Assembly (NCBI RefSeq): GCF_040183065.1
Contig: NC_091125.1
Coordinates: 127,786,621-127,850,620 of the forward strand
DNA from: Periplaneta americana
Lineage: Eukaryota; Arthropoda; Insecta; Blattodea; Blattidae
Reading direction: 5' to 3'
Length of the DNA stretch: 64,000 nt
The notes under the pieces are model-generated. The model made no database searches. It saw nothing but the letters and a program-made list of their open reading frames with translations, and had not been told where the DNA came from. Position numbers and translations under genes: made by a program. Positions 12,820-24,519 of the stretch are shown one piece after another. The number at the start of each line of letters is the position of its first letter. The first letter of the stretch is position 1.

Positions 12820-14142
12820 CTATGCAGGCTCTATATAGTCATTATAATCAAGATAATGAAATGTTGTTTCTTGTGATTCTGTAGTAACAACTGTTGTAGG
12901 TAATTCCGAAATAGCACTTTCACTAGACACTGCTAAGATTTCAGTATTCTTATTTTCATTTAGTTCGGTAGTTAATGTTGTAGGCATTTCTGTAGATGAG
13001 TATGACTCTTCAATAAGTGATTCTGTTACTGTCGTTATCGATGAGGGAGTTAACTCTGCAGTTAAAGTTGGTTCTGTCGCCGATGATAACATATCTGTAG
13101 TTGTTAATGGTTTTTCCGTTGTTTCAATTGTTGTTGGAATAGTTGTTACTGGAAATGATAGAATAGTTTCCTTTGGTGTCGATGAAGTAATTTCTTCTGT
13201 TGTCAGTGGAATATTACTTTCTGTTATTGCTGGAAAAGTTTCTACCAACAACCTTGCTGAAGTAGATTCATCTATTGTTGGTGGAGTAGTTTCTTCTGTT
13301 ATAGGACCATCAGTTTCTTCTACAGCATCTACAGCAATTTCTTCTGCTGTTGTTAGAGTACTTTCTTCTGTTGTTGGTAGAGTAGTTTCTTCTGTTGTCG
13401 GTAGCTCAGTTTCTCCTATTGTACTTGGAGTAATTTCTTCTGTTGTTGGTAGAGTAGTTGCTTCTGTTGTTGGTAGAGTAGTTACTTCTGTTGTTGGTTG
13501 AGTAGTTCCCTCTGTCCTTGATGGAGTAGTTTCTTTTTTTGTCGGTAAAGTAGCTTCTTCTGTTGTCGATATAGTAGTTTCATCTGTTGTTGATAGAGCA
13601 GTTTCATCTGTTGTTGGTACAGTAATTTCCTCTGTTGTCCATGAGATAGTTTCTTCTGGTGGAATTACTTTTTCTGATGTCGTTAAAATGGCTTCTTCTC
13701 TCGTCGACGTAATAGTTTCTTCTGTTGTCGGTGTAATTTCTTCCGTTACCAGTGTATTAATTTCTTTTAATGTTGACAGAGTAGTTTCTTCTGTTGTTAA
13801 TCGATGAGTTGTCTGTGAAGTAACTTTCTCTTTTGATGATTCTGTTATTCTTGATGTCGTTGATTTTGATATTTCTGTGATTGCATTCGGAATATTCACC
13901 TCGTCCACAATAGGATAAATAGGAAAATCAACATAATCGTAACAATAACAAATATCAGGATCAGGATAAGTTTGTGGAGGTGATTGATATGGGGGAGGTG
14001 GTGGCACGTATGGGTCAGGGTATTGTAGATATCCTCCCCACTGATAGTGATAACCCTGCGGTATAATACTTAAACCATAAACAAAATCAAAAGTTAAATA
14101 GATGACTAAACTGCACACAACTTTTAAGTAGCTAGATAGCAT
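12820..14142 (-). CDS. Mucin-like Thr/Glu-rich secreted protein
   Basis: The chosen start is the ATG at 14142, giving 440 residues; the frame is open further upstream but begins there without an ATG. Residues 1-23 (MLSSYLKVVCSLVIYLTFDF) form a signal peptide. A Tyr/Pro-rich N-terminal domain (about 24-82, including a run of Pro and the CYCYDY motif) is followed by a long Thr/Ser/Glu/Pro tract (about 90-425) built from degenerate 9-11 residue units of the type TTEETTLPTT, expected to be densely O-glycosylated. The C-terminus is short and acidic. No chitin-binding Cys domain is seen, unlike peritrophic mucins. It lies in the same-strand secreted cluster. Likely an extracellular or luminal mucin; tissue and role are unknown. 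Confidence 0.8.
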   Translation of the reverse strand: MLSSYLKVVCSLVIYLTFDFVYGLSIIPQGYHYQWGGYLQYPDPYVPPPPPYQSPPQTYPDPDICYCYDYVDFPIYPIVDEVNIPNAITEISKSTTSRITESSKEKVTSQTTHRLTTEETTLSTLKEINTLVTEEITPTTEETITSTREEAILTTSEKVIPPEETISWTTEEITVPTTDETALSTTDETTISTTEEATLPTKKETTPSRTEGTTQPTTEVTTLPTTEATTLPTTEEITPSTIGETELPTTEETTLPTTEESTLTTAEEIAVDAVEETDGPITEETTPPTIDESTSARLLVETFPAITESNIPLTTEEITSSTPKETILSFPVTTIPTTIETTEKPLTTTDMLSSATEPTLTAELTPSSITTVTESLIEESYSSTEMPTTLTTELNENKNTEILAVSSESAISELPTTVVTTESQETTFHYLDYNDYIEPA

Positions 14143-14340
14143 TTTCGATTTCAATTCTGCTTTAACGGTTTCATTTAATAACACATTACACTTTGACTTA
14201 AAAATAATGTCCACATTCACTAAGTTTGTTGCACTGATAGAAACATGAGAGTGTTATTCTCACACGAGAAACTCTGATATTCAAAATTAAGTATTCACCA
14301 CTAATGATATGAAAGTTCTCTTCAGCTTTCTGACATGTTG

Positions 14341-14348
14341 TTTATAAG
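14341..14348 (-). promoter_or_regulatory. Weak TATA-box candidate for the mucin-like gene
   Basis: CTTATAAA lies about 200 bases upstream of the ATG at 14142. An initiator-like TATCAGTGC nearer the start (about 14232-14240) has no TATA 30 bases upstream, so promoter assignment is uncertain. Confidence 0.3.
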
Positions 14349-14349
14349 A

Positions 14350-15880
14350 AAGAATTATCTACAATGATACGTGTCAAAATACTCCACAGAAATAAAATAA
14401 AATATATACACAAAGAGAGCTCTTTTCTATACAAAATGTGTTTCAAATGTCAAGGTCACCACGAATCATATCCTGTATAACAGATCCTGAACTCCGTTAT
14501 CTTCTAAGAATAAATACTTCCTTCAAGCAATTCCACGCGCTTGCAAATCTTAATACAATGTCGTTCTCGAATTAGGGCTCGCTTTTTTTTCCGGTACCTT
14601 CCGTATTTCACTTAGTTTTGTTACTCCTTTTCATTTACCGTACTTTTTTGGGTTCTCCCTAATTTCTGCACCACATAAAATAATTATTAATGTACGTTAA
14701 TATTACACATTTTTCTATAAATATCTCATACTATATCTACAGCATATCTACAGTATGATTGTAATAAATATGATTAATCAATGTGTCATACTATTTATTC
14801 AATTCATAAAAAATTTGATTTTTTCTTGATGCTGGAGAATATCCTGTTGTAGCTTTTCGTAATCTAAGCAGGGCTTTCGACTATGATCACTTAATCATAC
14901 TTTGTTTCTCTCAAAGTTTGAAAGTTATGTTATCCTTGTAATAACTTTGAACTAATTTTTATCATATTTAGCTAATATAGTGCAGTGTATTGAGAGTATA
15001 ATTATTTTAATGAATATAAATGCAAATTAAAATCTAAATAAACCTGTATTGATGTTTGTATTCCTCATGGCTCCATTTTTGTCCTGGTTCTATATATTAT
15101 TTTTGTTAATCGTCTACCAATATATTATTTAAATTATTATTTTCAGTAATACATGCTGATGACACTACGATTATTTTCCGTGATGAAAATTCTCATATTT
15201 TAGAGAACAGATTTAATTAATTACTTAAAATATTAATGTCTTGGTTTTATCAACAGTAATCTCACTAGAGGTTTTGATTTATTTAGAGAAAATCAAAACT
15301 CGAGTGGGATTTAATTGACTATTACACGATTAGAAGAAAGTATATAAAGATTAGAAGTAACGAAGTACTCCAATACAATAAAATATTAATTGACTTATGA
15401 AAATACAACTGTCTTCAAATGTATTATTGTACCATCTTAACATTACAAATATTAAGCTAGATGGCAGTAGTGTGTTATGACTAGCTGTTTTCTTGTTATC
15501 AGTTGCGCCAACTGTGGAATCTTCTTTGAACTCTGTGTACGGTTACTAGTCAAGAAGGCTTTGTTGATTCAGTTTCATTTTTATTAAAACAGTTGCATTC
15601 CACTTCAATTATCCGGATCCCAGTAATCAACGTCACTTGAGAGATGATTTTCAATAAATCTTAGTATATTAAACAATCTCTGGTACGTGACTATCCATAA
15701 TATCATAACCTAAATAATATAAGTAAGTGTTAGAAAAGTTTTAATTAGGGATGATTAAATAAACAAGAAAAGTTTTAATTAACGATGATGAAATAAAAAA
15801 TAAACATGAATAATTTTAAAAGGAACAATTATTGAATGTACAATTTTCAAATTCGAATGCTTTAGTGATTGGTTGTTCAG
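14350..15880. other. Intergenic DNA, nothing recognised
   Basis: AT-rich with no credible frame, tRNA-like head or terminal inverted repeat that I could identify. Confidence 0.45.
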
Positions 15881-15889
15881 TTTATGTTA

Positions 15890-16120
15890 TATTGGACGTG
15901 TGCGTAAAAGAAGTGCAACTCGTTGATGTACATGGTGTATTCAACTTATTCAGGATTTCCGAATGGTGCTCTTCATTTATTTGTAAATAGGGTTTCAGGG
16001 AAGATGCATAGCTATGACCAGTGATCTTTATTAATTCTTGCTCTTGAATGCAAATGCGAGTCATATTTGAAACTGCTGTGTATCGACTGGAGTGGTTTGT
16101 AATTTTCTTTTTTTTCACGT
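15890..16120 (-). pseudogene. Possible tyrosine-recombinase (Crypton-like) C-terminal fragment
   Basis: In the minus-strand frame at 15882-16190, the stretch ELIKITGHSYASSLKPYL followed by EEHHSEILNKL resembles the C-terminal box of tyrosine recombinases, in which a GH(S/K) motif precedes the Tyr nucleophile by about 9-10 residues. Such boxes occur in Crypton and DIRS-like elements. The first ~20 residues of the open frame look like a signal peptide but come from a small tandem repeat (aatgctagggA-type units at about 16180-16235), so I do not treat this as a secreted protein. The upstream catalytic Arg box is not visible. Confidence 0.45.
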
Positions 16121-16239
16121 CCAGAACAGTGCAGTTTGAAATGTTGGCAAACAAAGAAACAAATACTAGGGTAGTGACAAAAATGAACAAATGCTAGGGA
16201 AGCGATAAAATTAAATGCTAGGGACGCGATAAAATTGTG

Positions 16240-17180
16240 CGATAAGCAGCCATGATTGGTTGAAAGACGTCCTTTCGTACCGTTTTATTGGTCAAAAATA
16301 GTATGACGTAGTAAAAGTATAATAGTCATAATAATATGTATTTAAATATTAATAAAACTGGTTATACTTACTTCACGGTCTCCAAAATAGAAATAAATAT
16401 TCAGTACTTAAATATGAGCATCAATAATCATATAGTTAACAGGTGGTAGTGCACAAAATGTTTAGGTGTAAATTTTTATGAATGTTTAACTTGTCGTATA
16501 CATTGTACTGATTTTATTAAAAAATTAACACTGTTACCAAGTTCTTGGGTTAAGACGATGTTAAAGTTAATGTTCTTCTATCCATCTACTACGCCCAAGT
16601 TGAGTCTAGATTATCTATGGTATTTTTTTTTAGGGTTCTAGTTCCACGCCGAAGAATGTTTCGTTTCACAAAAATGCGTTGTTCCTTGTATGGTTGGAAT
16701 AGACTGTCATATTTTATGTAAAGAATATTTTGTTCGTTTCAATGTATTAACTGTGTATGGATTGTACTATTAGTATATTCTTAAACTTTTGGAGCTAATT
16801 TATATAAACGTAAATGACTATTTTCGCAACTCAGTTGGCACAGCAGTGGCTCGCGACGACTACGTTGCAGAGGTAAGTTCCACGGTGGTATAGGCCTACC
16901 CAAAAACCAACTTCCGAATAACATTCCGTCTGCAATTTAGTTTCTTCAACTGTCATTTACAAGACATGCGTAAATGAAATCATTTACTGTGCACTCAGAA
17001 AAGGAGACTGAACTTTCGTTTCCTGCGCCCTACAAATATGACACTTTTACGAGTACGTCCGTAAAAATCACATAATAGATTCATTTCCAGCATCACGATA
17101 CTACCCTTTTGTATCTCGCTTAACAAGGAAGTAAATAATCAAACACAATATACTGTAGCTACAAAGAATGCAACTTTTAC
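16240..17180. other. Intergenic DNA, nothing recognised
   Basis: No coding frame or repeat structure that I can support, apart from a TAGGCCTA octamer at 16891. Confidence 0.4.
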
Positions 17181-17185
17181 TAGAT

Positions 17186-17187
<2 letters not shown>

Positions 17188-17250
<63 letters not shown>

Positions 17251-17312
17251 TTATTTTAGCTGGCAGAGTTAAGGCCGTAAGGCCTTCTCTTCCACTCAGT
17301 ATTAATGGTTTA
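17188..17312 (-). repeat. LINE 3' end with (TAA)n tail array
   Basis: A (TAA)n array at 17188-17251 abuts ttattttagctggcagagtt and the palindromic aaggccgtaaggcctt. The same motif in the opposite orientation precedes a (TTA)n array at 26085-26196. I interpret both as 3' termini of one LINE family whose tail seeded the microsatellite. Confidence 0.6.
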
Positions 17313-17317
17313 TATCA

Positions 17318-17568
17318 GAAGTTTTTAACCCATGGGTCGCGACCTAAACATAAGTAGCCGTGATTTTCGCGATGAGTCACCGTAAGCTCCCTGAAAAATT
17401 TAAAAGTGACAGGGGATTTGAGGAAACCCCTATAATTGCGTGTAACGTCTATTCAGGAATTAGGGTAATGAAATTGGATAGACAAATACAATTTACTGTA
17501 AGATTTAAGTGTGTCTAATAAATGGAATGAAGTAAGCTATGAAGAACAGTCCATCCTCCAATAATAAC

Positions 17569-17629
<61 letters not shown>

Positions 17630-17700
17630 TATTAAAACAGATTATGCTGTTAAGAAGAGAAGTAAAGAAATTGTTTCTGAGCCACACACGATTTTAAAGA
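17318..17700. repeat. Dispersed repeat with internal TAA array (copy 1)
   Basis: The segments gggatttgaggaaa ... attgcgtgta, aatgaagtaag and agagaagtaaagaa recur in the same order at 41445-42440, where the copy is interrupted by a SINE and a MITE. A (TAA)n array at 17560-17628 lies at the corresponding place in both copies. The family is not identified. Confidence 0.6.
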
Positions 17701-17789
17701 AATTGAACTGGTATACTGTATACCAGACGCTCAAAACGATAAGCCGGGGAGATTCAAAGAAATCTGGACTTTAGCAACATCTTCAGGTG

Positions 17790-18075
17790 GTGCAGGGCCG
17801 TCGACGAAGCATGTTCCGGCCGACCAGTGACCGCTGAAACACCACCCAATATCAGAGGCATTGAGACGGCATCATCCACCTACAGTCCAGACTTTGAACC
17901 GTCTTTCACCTCTTCGAATCAATGAAGAAATTCCTAGGAAACCAACGCTTCCGATGAAGGAGTGAAATCAGTCGTGCGCAGGTGGCTATAGGAGATTTAT
18001 GAACGAGATGTACTGAATCTATTGTGACGATGGGAGAAATGTGTGGAGAGACTTGGTTCCCATGACGAAAAATAG
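17790..18075 (+). pseudogene. Internally deleted mariner-family transposase remnant
   Basis: The left part encodes AVDEACSGRPVTAETPPNI, matching the linker after the N-terminal helix-turn-helix of mariner/SETMAR-type transposases (SGRP motif). The right part, in two frames, encodes FHLFESMKKFLGNQRFR and then the RW-KC-containing tail (GVKSVVRRWL, RWEKCVERLG) typical of the transposase C-terminus. The central DDE/DDD catalytic core is missing and there is at least one frameshift and several stops. The frame ends with TAG at 18073-18075. Confidence 0.65.
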
Positions 18076-18224
18076 GTAAAACCTGCAGCTTTCTTGTGCA
18101 TTATTTCGTTTTGCTTACCTATTAAATACGTTGTCACAAAAAACTCGTGTGTTACTTTTCGATCCGACTATGTATTTAAAGTATCGAGGGCCGAGCGCTT
18201 TCGGATTTAATTTTCAATCTAAAT

Positions 18225-18763
18225 CAACAGCCTGTTATTTTTACATAATGATAATAGTGATTGTCAATATACTCACTGTTACCAGGGTGAAATACTTTCT
18301 TGCACTCTCCAGGTCTGTAGAGACGTTCCCCTGGTGGACACGTTCGAAGTGGAGCATCTATCATTCCAGATGCTAGCCTATTTACTGTCTCTCCCGGAGG
18401 TCCTGGCGGAGGCATTGGTGGTCTCCCATAATAATCGCTGGGCCCACGAGGTGGCTGAAGACCTGGTCCGATGGGGGGGATCTGTGGATATTGACCCGGA
18501 GCCGGAGGACTCAGTCGTGCTCGTCGTATGTAATAATCTTCACTAATAGGTCCTGGCGGAGGTCGAAGCTCAGGTCCACTAGGAGGTATCTGCGGGTATG
18601 GTCTGGGGTCCGGACGTGTAAGTCTTGGCCGGGTGAGAAACATGTCCGAAGAGAGAAATTCTGCGTCATTTAAATTATTTGAAACGTGCGTTTTGGAATT
18701 ACGAAAGTTGTCTTCCGATGAGCATGTTACAAGAAGAGTCAATAAAATGGCCAAGTAATTCAT
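18225..18763 (-). CDS. Pro-rich secreted protein with CxxGx6GxC module, spliced C-terminus likely
   Basis: Start ATG at 18763; residues 1-14 or so (MNYLAILLTLLVTC) form a short signal peptide. Residues about 44-113 hold two tandem ~33-residue repeats sharing YPQIPPxGPxLxPPxGP and DYY, plus a partial third Pro-rich unit (114-123). Residues 142-154 form a C-x2-G-x6-G-x-C module (CPPGERLYRPGEC), identical in spacing to both modules in the genes at 43819 and 49663. A consensus donor, AACA|GTGAGTAT at 18277/18276, follows residue 162, so the last ~17 residues before the in-frame stop are probably intronic and an unseen exon may supply the end, perhaps a second module. No enzymatic motif. Function unknown; secretion is well supported. 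Confidence 0.75.
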
Positions 18764-18915
18764 GTTTAAATAATTTATTGTATTAATAATGATTACTTCT
18801 CAGTTATGGTAATAACTATTTTTAATATAATTTAATAAATCAAAACATTTCAGCTTAGTCCACCGTGAATGCAACCTGAAACAAAACATAAAATTCATCA
18901 GTTCTAAAACCAAAT

Positions 18916-19134
18916 ATAGGGGAGAGTTGGGTAGTATCAGGCATCGGGTAATATCGGACAGTGAGTTTCTTTCATCTACCACCAAATGGTAGTACCTGAA
19001 TGACATGGTTACGTTTCTGTGATGTCGCATACAGAAACGTAACCATGTTACTCAGGTACTATCATCTGTGGTAGATGAAAGAAACGCACTGTCCGATATT
19101 ACCCGATGTCCGATACTACCCAACGCTCCCCTAC
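18916..19134. mobile_element. Near-perfect palindromic foldback/MITE
   Basis: Left arm: ggggagagttgggtagtatc and onward through cggacagtg and tctttcatctacca. The right arm is its reverse complement, ending ggtagatgaaagaaacgcac ... ctacccaacgctcccc. Only a short loop near 19025 separates the arms. The arms are ~105 bp with few mismatches, suggesting a recent insertion or gene-conversion homogenised arms. Confidence 0.8.
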
Positions 19135-19452
19135 GCCTATTTTTATAATTATGCACCTGCGTGTAAAATAAAGTGCACTTTCAGTGGGATTACAATTTTT
19201 TAGCCTGTCAAAAAGGGCCGGGAATAGTTTAGTCATAAATCAATGGGATCGAGGAATGGAGAGCGATGCTGGATTCCTCCGTGATCCTCGTCGAAAATAG
19301 TAGTATTAAAATCGGAATCCCGAAAAAAAGGGTTGATTTTAGAAAGAAAAAAAAGCCCAAAGTCAACTTCCTCCCGGGGATTCGAGTTGCTCACTATTTC
19401 ATCCAACTTTCCTTCCAGAAGAACATGGCGTTTCGGAACACGTTTCTTGTCA

Positions 19453-20394
19453 TTAAGGGGACATTATATTGAAATATTAACTTAAATAGTAACTTCCATG
19501 TTTTTAAAGATAAATTTACAAAACTTCTATTACTGTTGTATCTGGTTAATAATAACATATGTACAAAATTTCATTTCTCTATGATAAGTGGTTTGCTTTT
19601 TATTAATTCTGAATAAAATATTGTAGCCTATCGATCGCTTTATGTAAGAAGTTCCCTGCGCCACAGTTAACGTTATTTTTAACTGATATTCACTTATATG
19701 ATTCTTTATATACGTACTACATTGAGACAAACATTGCTATTGGGTTTTTCTGTATAGTATATCGGTAAATTACTAGGATTTTTTTATTATTATTATTTTT
19801 ACTTTTTATTCTTTTATAATAAAAAATTCTAGTAGTTCACTGATTAATTTTTATAGAAAACCCTATAGTAAGATTTGATTCCAAATATATAAGGATCCAT
19901 ATAAGTGAATATCAGTTAAGAATAATGTAAATTGTGGAGCAAGGGATTTTTTACATAAAGCGATACAATATTTCAATAATATATTATATTATAAGATGCA
20001 AACCACTTATCATAGGCGGATGAAATTTTGTACATTTGAAGGGTTCAGAGTCATAGTGGGCCAAGCGCCATTATTAAAAACGGAGAAAGCAAGGGTTAAA
20101 GTTAAGTGGATACCAGAGTTCAATGAAGATTGCATATCATTTAGTTTGAATGTGTATACTTTATATTACTTGCTAAATATTTCCATTGAATTACGGTAAT
20201 AACTCCATTTTAACCATTGTTTTCTACTGTTTTAGTAAATGGCGTTTGGCCCACTAGGGTTTTGAACCCTTCATTTGTCATTATTAACAAGATATATCAG
20301 TAATGATCTTCATAAGTATAGTAGTTATTGATTTCACTGTTGTGAACTCCTAAAAAATATGGAACTTGGAAATTTCAGTATATAGTCCCCTTAA
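19453..20394. mobile_element. Foldback transposon with TTAA duplication and nested MITE
   Basis: Ends TTAA|GGGGACATTATATT and TATATAGTCCCC|TTAA are inverted, and arms of ~250 bp pair along most of their length (for example ttatgtaagaag / ttacataaag and gatattcacttatatg / catataagtgaatatc). The right arm is interrupted by the ATTT-flanked MITE at 20038-20272; removing it restores the pairing. TTAA target duplication fits a piggyBac- or Kolobok-type mobiliser. Confidence 0.75.
20038..20272. mobile_element. MITE (GAAGGGTTCAGAG family), ATTT duplication
   Basis: 235 bp; ends GAAGGGTTCAGAGTCATAG and inverted counterpart ...TTTTGAACCCTTC, flanked by ATTT (20034-20037, 20273-20276). Sister copies are at 48576 and 59990. 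No coding capacity. Confidence 0.85.
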
Positions 20395-20908
20395 GAGATC
20401 CTATCTCTCTTAATTTTTTAAGAAGATGACGAACAGTTTCTCTATCTGAACAGGATTTCCAGGATACTTTCTTGAGAATCGCCTTACACTTCTCAAAGAA
20501 TTCATTTTCACTTATGTATCGTACATAAAAACCCGTTCTTCAAGACTAGTCCTATATTTATGTAGTGACAATTAACAAAGAACAACAATTAACATATAAT
20601 TTACATATAATGAAAGCACCTCACGAACACTTAACTCGCTAACAAAGCGTCCCTCTAACTAAAAGCGGCTACCTGCATGTGCATTATACGGTCTTGGCGC
20701 CTGGACTCTCCCAGTAAGCAACCCCGCTCAGACGGCCCGTAACACAATTAACCTCGCAATAATTATTTATTATAATTATTTTTCTCCTTATATATGATAT
20801 TAGTTAGCCATAATGAAATTGTTTAGAGCCTTAGCATGATGTGAAAATTCCTCTGTTGCTAAGTTACCGATTATATTATAAACTGAATTTATGCATGACT
20901 GGTATCTT

Positions 20909-21163
20909 TTTTTTTTTGTAGGTTATTTTACGACGCTGTATCAACATCTCAGGTTGTTTAGCGTCTGAATGAAATGAAGGTGATAATGCAGGTGAAATGA
21001 GTCCGGGGTCCAGCACCGATAGTTACCCAGCACTTGCTCATATTGGGTTGAGGGAAAACCCCGGAAAAAACCTCAACCAGGTAACTTGCCCCGACCGGGA
21101 ATCGAATCCGGGCCACCTGGTTTCGCGGCCAGACGCGCTAGTCGTTACTCCACAGGTGTGGAC
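20909..21163 (-). mobile_element. tRNA-derived SINE, family A (copy 1)
   Basis: Read on the minus strand it starts gtccacacctgtggagtaac, has an A-box-like taacgactagcgcg and a B-box-like gattcgattcccgg, and ends in an A-run. It is flanked by a perfect 10-bp duplication CTGGTATCTT (20899-20908 and 21164-21173), which fixes both boundaries. Other copies are at 41500 and 49223. Confidence 0.9.
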
Positions 21164-21237
21164 CTGGTATCTTAACCTATCTTTATTTCACCGTTCTTAG
21201 CAACTTAAGTAATGACTTTATAAACAGCAGTGAATTA

Positions 21238-21910
21238 ATAGTACATTATGCAACGAGCCTATAATGATAATAATTAAGAAGCGAGTATGGATGTTTATGA
21301 AACGAGAGCAAGCGAGTTTCATAATTTTCATACGAGATTCTTAATTACCATTATAGGCGAGTTTCATACGACTTTTTATGCTCGACCATATTTCTAACTT
21401 GAAATTATTCAGATGTATACATTTTATTTGTATCTGACAAGATCGGAAGTGACCTTGTTCTAGGTCGTGAATTGTGAGATGTGCGCAGACGCGAAAGTAT
21501 TGATTTTTTCCGAGGAACAATAATGTCATTGACCTTGATGTAATCCCGCTAAACTTGATATAACCTTGATTATTGAATTCGACATTGAAAAACCAGATGA
21601 CAAATTGAATTTATTTGAATATTATTTACAATTAACGCTAATTATTATAGTAACCTTCAGCGACAGTATTGGATTTCCAGCCTCCGTGACTTTTCGCTAA
21701 TTCTCTTTCGATTGCATATCCGAGAATAATCGATACTTGCGGTTTTATAACGGTACAAAGCTGACTTGTCATTGGCTGAACACCTGTAAGCTGAGTTGTC
21801 ATTGGCTGAACACCTGTACTTTAATGAGTAGATGTACTTTAATGACATGCATTAAAGGACTGCTACCAGGTGTATAATTACTACATTTCGGCATGGTCGA
21901 GCATAAAAGT
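21238..21910 (-). mobile_element. Transposon remnant with terminal hairpin (copy 1)
   Basis: Begins with an inverted-repeat end (cctataatgataat ... aattaccattatagg, with cgagtttcata pairs) and ends near ggcatggtcgagcataaaag. A second copy in the opposite orientation is at 56606-57260. The two share the frame ending in a SHGGWKSNTVAEGY-type motif, here degraded on the minus strand near 21660-21730. See the copy at 56606 for interpretation. Confidence 0.7.
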
Positions 21911-22690
21911 TTTTAACTCATAGCAATGAATTAAATTTTTTAAATCGCTCTATCCATGACACTAACACATTAGCAACAATAACATCCATACGTTCATTCG
22001 TTTACAACTTCTTCACAAACAACACATTACAAAGAAAAAGGGTACAATTTAAAATTAAATTTAGGTACCAATAATGGATAAAGTATTGTATAGTGCACGA
22101 CAGTAAACAAATTTTATACCCTCGTGGAAATTATCACTCTCGAACGTTAAACTTTCAACTCGCGGTTAAATCTAATTTTACTCTTTTATACAATAAATTA
22201 CTAGTTTGTTTCTAACCAACAAAATTATTTCACATGTGAAGTAATGAGCCATTTCTGACAGTGCTAACAGTTTGATAAACAGGACACTATGTCACTAGGA
22301 TAAGATAAAATTTTATTTAGCTGTTCCTAATTATCCAAATAAAAACTGTATAGCATCAATCCTATTTATTTTAATAATTGTTTAATCTTCATTTCACTCA
22401 AGATAAATTCCTACAAGATGAACATGTTAGTGAATCCATGTATGTAATTTCCAGAATTATCAAAATCTCTACTTACGGAGTTCAGTTCCTAGAATAGCGA
22501 CTTTCTCAGTTCTGATTATCAGATGCGATCTAATTCCCACGACATTCCGATCTATTCTCCTTAGTGGTACTGAAAGTAACAGGAATCATTATGTTGCAAC
22601 TCACTCTACCACATCCTACACGACAGACATCCGCATCCTATTCGTAAAAATGGCTGCACTAAACAAAGAGATACATAAAACTGAAGTCCG
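21911..22690. other. Intergenic DNA, nothing recognised
   Basis: No supportable gene, repeat or element end seen in this stretch before the TTA array at 22697-22762. Confidence 0.4.
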
Positions 22691-22707
22691 GCAAAGTTTA
22701 TTATTAC

Positions 22708-22764
<57 letters not shown>

Positions 22765-22791
22765 AGTTATTTATAATCTCTAAACATTTTC

Positions 22792-23519
22792 TTAAAGGGT
22801 TAGGTACAGCTTACAGCAGTAAAATTTTTGGAAATATTCAACATTTTTTTCCTCCATTACTGGATCTTGTACATACAATAATGAAAATTGGTATGTGTAA
22901 AACACTGTCCTTCTGCTATATTAAAAAAATGTTTTTACGATTTAAAAAAATTATTTATATATATTTTTTCAAAATTCAAATTGTTGGCAGTTCACTGTGC
23001 AGTGATGAAGCGTTTCCCTCATAACTCATATACTTGTTAACTTTTTCATATTGTCTCTCTTTTATTTTATTGCTGAAACTCATGTTTACAATATCGTGCT
23101 TTTCAACTACATTCCTTAATAAACATATTTTTTTTTATTTTGCATTAGAAGAAAATACTAATATTTGACCTTTTTTAAAATGAATTTATTTTTTTATCGG
23201 ACAATCTATCGTAGATAGAGAAGTGATCTTGCATCATATTGTAGATATGACCTGCATAAATATGTACAAAAATGTCATCACAGAATTTTGGATAGTTTTT
23301 TAGTTATGTGGGAAACGCTTCATCACTGCACAGTGAACTGAAATTTTGAAAAAAAAAATGTAAATAATTTGTTCTAACTCGTAAAAATACTTTTTTCATA
23401 TAGCAGGACAGTGTTTTACACATACTAATTTTCATTATTGTACAAGATACAGTAATGGGGAAAAAACATGTTGAATATTTCAAAAATTTTACTGCTGTAA
23501 GCTCTATCTGACCCCTTAA
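22792..23519. mobile_element. Foldback element with TTAA ends (left arm copy)
   Basis: Ends TTAAAGGGTTAGGTACAGC and GCTCTATCTGACCCCTTAA are inverted, with arms of ~230 bp that include acagcagtaaaatttttg and gcagttcactgtgcagtgat. Its partner occupies the other arm of the long inverted repeat at 25001-25786. Confidence 0.7.
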
Positions 23520-23788
23520 GGAAATCCTTAGAATAAAATGTTACTCAAAAATGTAGTATCATTAAAACACACTTATAAAACAAACAACAATACAGAGAAT
23601 TAACTGCAGGCTGCAAGAAGGAAGAATGTTTATAGTTAGACAGACATTAAACACGCAAAAATGAAGTTTCGAAGATCTGGAGATATTGTACTCGTAAATA
23701 AAAATAGGCTACAGCGCCTGAGAATTCAGATGAATGAAGGACTGACATTTGCAAATAGAATTCTTTCAGCAACAACAGCAACAACAAC

Positions 23789-23830
<42 letters not shown>

Positions 23831-23949
23831 GATTACAGGAAGAAGTTTCAGTGATCATAAGTATCTCATATGCTGTAGGGATAATACTAATTCTCATAAA
23901 ACACGTGTCAAAATTACCCTTATAGAACATGTTATGAAAATATTCCATA

Positions 23950-24045
<96 letters not shown>

Positions 24046-24147
24046 ATACTACTACTATTATTTTTCTTCTATGTTCTCCTTCATTTACCGCTTTCTCTAG
24101 CGGGTCGTCTATGCCAAACTACTTAGGCCTATATTTTTAACAAGACT

Positions 24148-24268
24148 ATGGAATATTTTCGTAACATGTTCTATAAGGGTAATTTTGACACGTGTTTTTA
24201 TGAGAATTAGTATTATCCCTATAGCATTTCAGATAGTTATGAGCACTGAAACTTCTTTCTGTACTCTT

Positions 24269-24338
<70 letters not shown>

Positions 24339-24458
24339 TGGAATATTTTCGTAACATGTTCTATAAGGGTAATTTTGACACGTGTTTTTATGAGAATTAG
24401 TATTATCCCTATAGCATTTCAGATAGTTATGAGCACTGAAACTTCTTTCTGTACTCTT

Positions 24459-24519
<61 letters not shown>

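Noticed and set aside
15882-16190. A 102-residue minus-strand protein with an apparent signal peptide
   Set aside because: The hydrophobic start comes from a local tandem repeat, while the rest resembles a recombinase C-terminus. Treated as a transposon fragment and not as a ninth secreted gene.
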